Assembly: GCA_012295275.1 (NCBI GenBank)
Contig: CM022665.1
Location: forward strand, 23,365,446 to 23,429,445
DNA length: 64,000 nucleotides
Source: Chrysomallon squamiferum
Lineage: Eukaryota > Mollusca > Gastropoda > Neomphalida > Peltospiridae
Direction: 5' to 3'
In this document: positions 57,747 through 64,000 of the stretch, in pieces
How positions within the stretch are numbered: the first letter of the stretch is position 1
Layout of the letters: every line of letters starts with the position of its first letter
The notes under the pieces: model-generated
The model's input: the letters and a program-made list of their open reading frames with translations, nothing else
The model's database searches: none
Told to the model about the DNA's origin: nothing
Program-made: the position numbers and the translations under genes

Positions 57747-60700
57747 TCAACCAAGAATATCTTTGAGCATAATATGGTGCTTTAAGACTTGTGGAATTTC
57801 AAGTGCTTGAGTTTTTTCAGCCACATTTTTGCCAAAATGCTGGCGAAAGAAATTCCTGCAGAGGGAGAGAAGTCGAACTGGTGTACATTTGTAGTAACGC
57901 AGCAGACTGCTGAATGGTTCATTATCAGCAGCAGCCTCAGGCATGTCATCAAGAATCCACTCTTCCTTTGCTACATCGTACCCAGCAGAAATTAACAACA
58001 TTGCTGCTTCTGGGGCATTCCTGGCAGCAGCCACCCAAAGAGGTGTCCTTGGCGTTTCATAAATGTAAGTAACTACATCTGACTGGTAATGCTGGTTAAC
58101 ACCTACACTTGGTACACACAAATCAACATTCTTTTCAAGAAGCAATTTGATTACTGCAGTATTTTTACAATAAACTGCATTCCAAAGGGGAGTGACATAG
58201 ACTCGGTTCTTGGCATCAGGGTCTGCACCATGTTTCAGAAGGAGCTTAACTGACTCCACATCACCATTGTATGAAGCATAATGGAGAGGTGTGTCCAAAT
58301 CTTTATCAGAATTGTCTACATCACAACCATAAGGTAGGAGCAGTTCAATAACTTGGGGGTGTTTTCCATGTGCAGCCAAAGATAATGGTGTATTTTTATC
58401 AGCTGTTTTTGTGTCGTGAGGTGCCGAGTGCTTTAGAAGTGTTTCTACTGATTCTACATGACCATTCCAAGATGCAATGTGAATAGCAGAATAATGGTGA
58501 TTGTTGGTGCTCGATATCTTGGCACCTTTCTCAAGAAGTAGGTTAATTATCTCCCAGCTGTTGCTGTATGCTGCAACAACCAGAGCTGGGAAACCATCAT
58601 CTGGTATGTGATTGGGATTTGCTCCAGCTTCTAAAAGCATGCTCACAAGGTCCACATCCTCTATAAAACAAGATAAAAAACAAATACAGTACAGTTATTT
58701 AATTAATGGTTACTGGTTTGCTGAAAGTTTAATTAATTTACACATCTAAAATAGTTTTTTATTTGAAAATATGTCCCAAATTATCAAAAATAACAAACCA
58801 TATAAAACTTTTAAATGAACTTCATTTCAGATGGAATTTTATTTTTAGAGATTTTGGTTGGTTAGATTTAAATTTAACAGATTAATGCATAATTATTGAA
58901 TTACTAAAATATCTTAAATGATATCAAAATTTTATTTATGTCTTTATTTGCAATTACAGTCTGTTACACCAGTATATCTCAAGTAATTTCTGAAAGCATA
59001 ATCATCTTTATATGAATTACCTTTGATAGTAACTTACCTCTGTAGACAGCAAACTGCAGTGCTGTTTCACTGCGACAGTCAGTTACATCAACTTCTGCAC
59101 CATTTGAAAGCAAAATTTTAGCTATATCTGCAAAGCCCAGCCTAATAGCATGCATTAGTGCTGTGATGCCTCTAATATCCTTTGCATTAGGATTAGCACC
59201 AGACTGTAACAGCTGAGTCACAAATTCAGCATGTTCCATTCTGGCTGCAATGATGAGAGGTGTTTCATTACGGAAATTTGGCATGTTGACATCAATATGT
59301 GGGACACTCATCAACATGTTGACAATTGTGACCTTGTTGTCGAGCAAGGCTTCCATCAGTGGTGTATGTTTTTCCATTTTTGATCTGTGATTAATATTGA
59401 CTCCAAGTGTGAGGAAATACCTTACAAGATTTATGTCATTTTTCATGACTGCAATGAAAAGTGGGGTGTATCTGCATGTTGTTGTCTTTTTGTCCACTGT
59501 ACATCCATGTTGTACTAGAAATTTGAGCAACTGCAAATCTCCCATTGAAGTAACAATGTGAGACAAATACTTAACGACTTGTCTTGTAACAGGTGTGTCG
59601 TGATCAACCAAACACTGACATTTCCCAGTTTGGACAAGGTCAAGAATTTGCCCAAGACGCCCTCCTTGCATGTCATCAGGTCGATGAGGATGCTGTTCAA
59701 ACTGGCGAGCACAGCTACATCCTCGCAGACACTCTGAAAAATGGAAATACTAACATTTTTATTTTAATTCTCCAAAATATACTTAGCTAAGTACAAAATA
59801 AATTACATCTTATTTTGTTTCTGACATTAGTACAAAATTAACTGTTTAATATTATATATTCTATCAATACATTACACTTCATGAAACTAAAATAGGTAGA
59901 TAAATTATACTGATATACTAATTATGTACCACACACCAATAACAATGGGTTTATTCAGGTGGTTTTGATGGTTTTTCAGTTTTTCCTTGTCACCACAGAT
60001 TACTGCTCGATACAGCTCAACGTAAAGTCTTCGCATTTCTGAAATGTACAACATTAAGTTATAAGGTAATAATAATATCAAATAACGACTGTAACTGCCT
60101 GCAAAAATATTTTATTTTATTATTATTATTATTATTATTATATCATTACTGCCTGTAAAATTTCAGCAAAATAGTTTCAGGATGTTTGAGTATTTGAATT
60201 TCAAATAATATCTCATAAATGAGCAATATATGTTTCATACTGCAAAAATCACACTCTTGCATCTTTGGTAAACTACGTAAATAATATATTAAATAAAAGA
60301 CCTAACTCAAATGAATTTGACATAAACTTGCATACATACATATACATGCAAATGCATTTATTGATATATAAAACAGTAAAAACAGACGATACATACATGC
60401 ACAACGAAATACTATGTACAAATACTTAAAATCACATATACAGCAAAACTATTTTAAATCACAAAATTTCTACCAAAAAAATTGGCCACTTCAAAAACAA
60501 TTTTTTTTATATATATATATGCTATACCATTTCTTTCCTTAAATGTATTCAGATGTAGCCTTAAAATTTACAGCGTCGAACATTCTGGCAAATTTTTTCA
60601 GCTTTTATAAGTAATTATGCCCCAGATATTGGGAATTTTTTTCTCTAGCATTTTTTAACCATTTCAAAGGTGAAACAAGTATATTTTAAATTTCTCCTCT

Positions 60701-61646
60701 TCTTCTGTTTTTACATTTAGCACCAAACTTTAAATAACCTTCTTGAATCAATAGTGGATTTCTAATCCATGTTGATAAAGTAATTGAAGGGGAAATTGTT
60801 TTCCGCAGCATTGTTTTTTTTTTATAGATTTAACACCTGTCTCCACCTCCATTAACACTTTGTATTTTGATTCAGTATTTTTTGTCATCAACTTTCTGTT
60901 CATGCAGCAATTTTCTGTCCCCAATCCAATAATACCCTCATTGCTGGGTCCTTCACCAGATTGCTTGGATAACATAAAAGCAGATATTTTATTTTAATAC
61001 ATTATCCATTTTCATTTTTTAATATTTTAAATACATATTGTTGGATTTTTCTGTGTATGAACAACTGTTTACTCGTTATTGAATAATTAAAACAAAACAA
61101 TGAAAATTAAAAATATTGTTTAGTACAGTCCAAATGTTTTACCTTCAGAAACTGAAATATTTACTTCTGCATCATCATCCTGGAATTAAAAAAAATATAT
61201 AATAATAACCTAAACGTATCCAGTATATTTCACCATCTACCAGTTACTTAAGACATATTATTAAAATCATTAATTCATTAAATAAATGTCTTTATTATTC
61301 TCTCAGAAGACAAAGTCATTTTGAATTGAAAAGTAAATTTAGAAAATTATATTATTTGCTTTTATGTACTGATTTACCTGTTCATAATTTGCTATTAAAT
61401 ATTTAGAATTTATCCATTATAAATAATTAAGAAAAGAATATAAATAAATCACAATTTTTTTTTTTTAAGTCTTTAAAATATATTTACCAGTAAAGCTTAT
61501 TAGAATGGTCATACTGAGAAGGTGCACCTTATATAAATTATAATTTGTGCCTAAATATAAAAAAATGCCTCCAAACTTACAGCATTTTCATCCATTGATG
61601 TTTGTCTGAAATATCTTGATAACATATCAAAATCATTGAGATCCAT
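57747..61646 (-). CDS. Ankyrin-repeat SOCS-box protein, 5 coding exons, 604 aa
   Basis: SOCS-box ankyrin proteins act as substrate adaptors for Elongin B/C-Cullin ubiquitin ligases. Minus-strand exons: 61581-61646, 61143-61179, 59937-60038, 59038-59733, 57747-58660 (1815 nt, phases consistent). The N-terminus (MDLNDFDMLSRYFRQTSMDE) is followed by a short linker. About twelve ankyrin repeats span residues 130-540 (e.g. TPLFIAVMKNDINLVRYFL, TPLHYASYNGDVESVKLLLK); one repeat is split by the last intron. The C-terminal ~45 residues form a SOCS box: PVRLLSLCRNFFRQHFG (BC box L-x3-C) and LEIPQVLKHHIML in the Cullin-box position, where canonical LPLP is replaced by LEIP. I cannot tell which ASB orthologue it is. 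The first coding exon starts at an acceptor 15 nt before the ATG (frame open), so a leader exon is expected upstream. Confidence 0.88.
60039..61142 (-). other. Ankyrin/SOCS gene intron with a 75-codon ORF of unknown status
   Basis: The 1.1 kb intron contains a minus-strand ORF at 60748-60975 (MLSKQSGEGPSNEGIIG... ending HGLEIHY) that is less AT-biased than its surroundings. No acceptor/donor pair fits the flanking phases convincingly and no domain is recognised. It may be a mobile-element remnant or chance. Confidence 0.3.
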
Positions 61647-62369
61647 AATTTGAATAACTTCCTGAAATAAAAAAAATATGTATGTCTAATATAATCAGTT
61701 AAAATGGTATTGTTCTAAGAGCCTATTTTAATTCTGATAAACACACATTAAACCAAATGGTCAACAATTATAAATGTTTCCTCAAAAATAAATATATTAG
61801 AAATTATGCAATAAAAAATGTAATATCAGTTATTCAGTAGTATTTTACACATTCTATGATGCGCAATAAAGTAAAATAATGAATGTACATGTGTAAATTG
61901 TTTTTATTCAGAAAATACTATATATACTAATCCATAAGATATACCTAAATGGGATAACTTCTGAAACAATTTTAAATATAAATTAACAATATGAAAACCC
62001 ACAAGTTTCACACATTTAAGAAATGTGACCAGTTCAAGACATCAGTGCTTACTAATATTTTTAAAGTACATTTGCTGATGATAGTTCAGTCATAGCATTT
62101 AACAGCAGTGACATTAAAAATGGAACACCATCTGCAAAAATACCAAATACTGGCTATCAGTCAAACTCATATTTACTCTGTGTGTGCGTGTGTATATCAT
62201 ATATGTGTGTCTGTGTTATATAACAAACAGATAAATAGAAAAGTACTTGCATACTGTTAACCTCTTGTGAAACCAGACATGAACATAAATTTCTTTGCTT
62301 TTTTTTTTTTTTTTTTTTTTTATTTAATCTGTCATAAAAAAAGAGAGAACATTTTAAATTGTCCAAATG

Positions 62370-62401
<32 letters not shown>

Positions 62402-64000
62402 AGACGAAAGAAATAAGAAATCTTCATATCTATGATTCCTGTATGAAAGACTGACAATTCCAAAATGCATAAACATTTATTTTATTATTATTATTTTAGT
62501 AAATAAAATAAAACTGAAAATTATTCAGAAACTGACTTGGCGGCTTGGCTTATGTTATGGCTGTGGAAAATAAATTTACCGATTTCAGTGATAATGATAG
62601 TAACAGATGTTTTACACATATTTCATTGCCCTAAAAAGGAACAGTCATGATACCCTGACTTGAAGCGAAAAGTAATCAACGGTTCCAAATGCGCTTTTTG
62701 TTACGAAAAATGAATCTGTTTGTAAATTAGATGTAAGATACAATTCTATAAATTCCAGATTCCTGATGCTGCAATAACTTGAATAAAACGATCATGATGA
62801 TGCGCAATCACTTACCTACTATTTAAAATATTATAAAGTTTATTCCATGTTAATTATAAAATACGTTAAATACCTTGTGATGGAATAAATACTGTGAAAT
62901 TTTATTTGGCAACCAAATAATGAAAAGGTCAAAATTTTTGGTCGCTCGTCTGCATCTTGTTATGTTACGATATCAACACGGAAGACAAACTGCTTTCAAC
63001 TGAAAAATGCGCTTCGCTTCCTTGTAATAAAACAAAAAACCAAGGGAAAATGAATACCAGTGCAGCATTTTTCGGAATTTTTCGGATTATGTTTTTTAAC
63101 ATTCGGAAAATGCCGGAACTATTCTCTGGAGACCCCGCAAAAGAATAAGAGAGGTAACCATACTGTAAAAACGGCCTGTACTTTCATTCTTGTGAATAAT
63201 GAAGCTCATCTGCTACATGGAGGTCGTTTGGCGAAGAAAGGAGGGGCATACCCACCCCATCCCCTTCAAAAAAAATAATGAATAATTATAATGTACCAAT
63301 AAAATAGTTACGTAATTATTATACGTAGTTTTAATCACCAATGAATGACATAACGTAAAAGGTTTGGAACTGTACATTTCACTCCAACGTTTTGGAGTTA
63401 AATTATACAGTTAAAGCTATAATAATCTGTATTTTTTTAGAAAGGAATGGATGGAAGATTTACAACATTCAAACTGTTTTCAGTCTCCGTTTGTTAACAC
63501 CAACCCCAGCTTTTGATTATTGTTACTACTACTACTATTAGTACATTATTATTATTTTAGTTATTTAGTTAAATTGTCAAATAAGACTATAATACTTCAG
63601 TACGAGAAGAAACATAACTCAGATGTTACAAAAAAATGTTTTTGGTAATAGTTGTTTCCCTTATTTCAATTTCACATATCTAAAGTGAGCCGCACGCGGC
63701 CCAGGGACATTATAATTTGTAGGTTCAGTTCTCTGCGCATGTCAGATTGTTTTTAAGTCATTGTTATCAGAGAATTTGGTATGTGATTACATGAAAGATT
63801 ATGACAGATTATTTGCTGCTGCTACTTGATAATACTTTTGTTGAAGCGTCGTCATTAGAAACATTAGTTTTTTCTTCCCCATGTGAAAACATGGTTTTTA
63901 AAAGAGACATGGCTGGGCTCATCTGACTATTGTTCTTCAATAGCATTTTAACTTTTCAAAAATATGAAATTTAGTTATTTTCTGGTGTGGTAAAAGTCTG
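61647..64000. other. Upstream region of the ankyrin/SOCS gene to the window edge
   Basis: A noncoding leader exon and promoter for the minus-strand gene are expected here; 62690-63000 has moderately more CpG and is a candidate. Oppositely oriented homopolymers lie at 62299-62321 (T) and 62370-62399 (A). Near 63688-63750 a CpG-bearing patch (GAGCCGCACGCGGCCCAGG, then CTGCGCATGTCAG, NRF1-like) may be a promoter of a neighbour beyond the edge. No coding exon is supported. Confidence 0.45.
62299..62399. repeat. Poly(T)23 and poly(A)30 facing each other
   Basis: A T-tract (62299-62321) and an A-tract (62370-62399) are separated by 48 bp, so a transcript across them could fold back. The intervening sequence is unremarkable. 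Confidence 0.9.

Overview
The window is animal nuclear DNA. Nine protein-coding genes are split into many short exons with GT-AG introns. The sequence is AT-rich and full of homopolymer and di/trinucleotide tracts. Every recognisable gene has a clear animal orthologue. Gene compactness and protein divergence suggest an invertebrate bilaterian, perhaps a mollusc or other lophotrochozoan, but I cannot name the species from sequence alone.

Layout from left to right: GLO1 (-, partial, runs off the left edge), MIS18BP1/KNL2 (+), GSTZ1 (-), SEC23 (+), CHP1 (-), NDUFAF1 (+), GNPNAT1 (-), CRLS1 (+), and an ankyrin-repeat SOCS-box gene (-). I rebuilt the gene models by hand from splice sites. Eight are complete from start to stop with a total coding length divisible by three: 816, 213, 768, 188, 296, 192, 379 and 604 aa in that order. 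Strands alternate perfectly, giving four head-to-head pairs. The GNPNAT1/CRLS1 pair has only 443 bp between start codons, with a palindromic CRE between them.

The genes are mostly housekeeping: methylglyoxal detoxification (GLO1), CENP-A deposition (MIS18BP1), tyrosine catabolism (GSTZ1), COPII coat (SEC23), Na+/H+ exchanger cofactor (CHP1), complex I assembly (NDUFAF1), UDP-GlcNAc synthesis (GNPNAT1), cardiolipin synthesis (CRLS1), and a likely ubiquitin-ligase adaptor. They do not form one pathway. Four have human orthologues on chromosome 14 and two on 15q15, so the window probably preserves ancient animal linkage.

Mobile DNA is modest. GLO1 intron 2 holds a 2.86 kb element with ~630 bp terminal inverted repeats and a decayed coding core. 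Two diverged copies of another repeat lie in GLO1 intron 3 and MIS18BP1 intron 4. Other points of interest are the SANTA/CENP-C-like/SANT architecture of MIS18BP1 with a GC-AG intron inside the SANTA domain, a Cys-to-Ala change in the GSTZ1 active-site motif, a candidate 24-nt SEC23 microexon, a perfect 18-bp intronic hairpin, and a CpG-rich CRE block in GLO1 intron 1. I saw no CRISPR array, rRNA or convincing tRNA.
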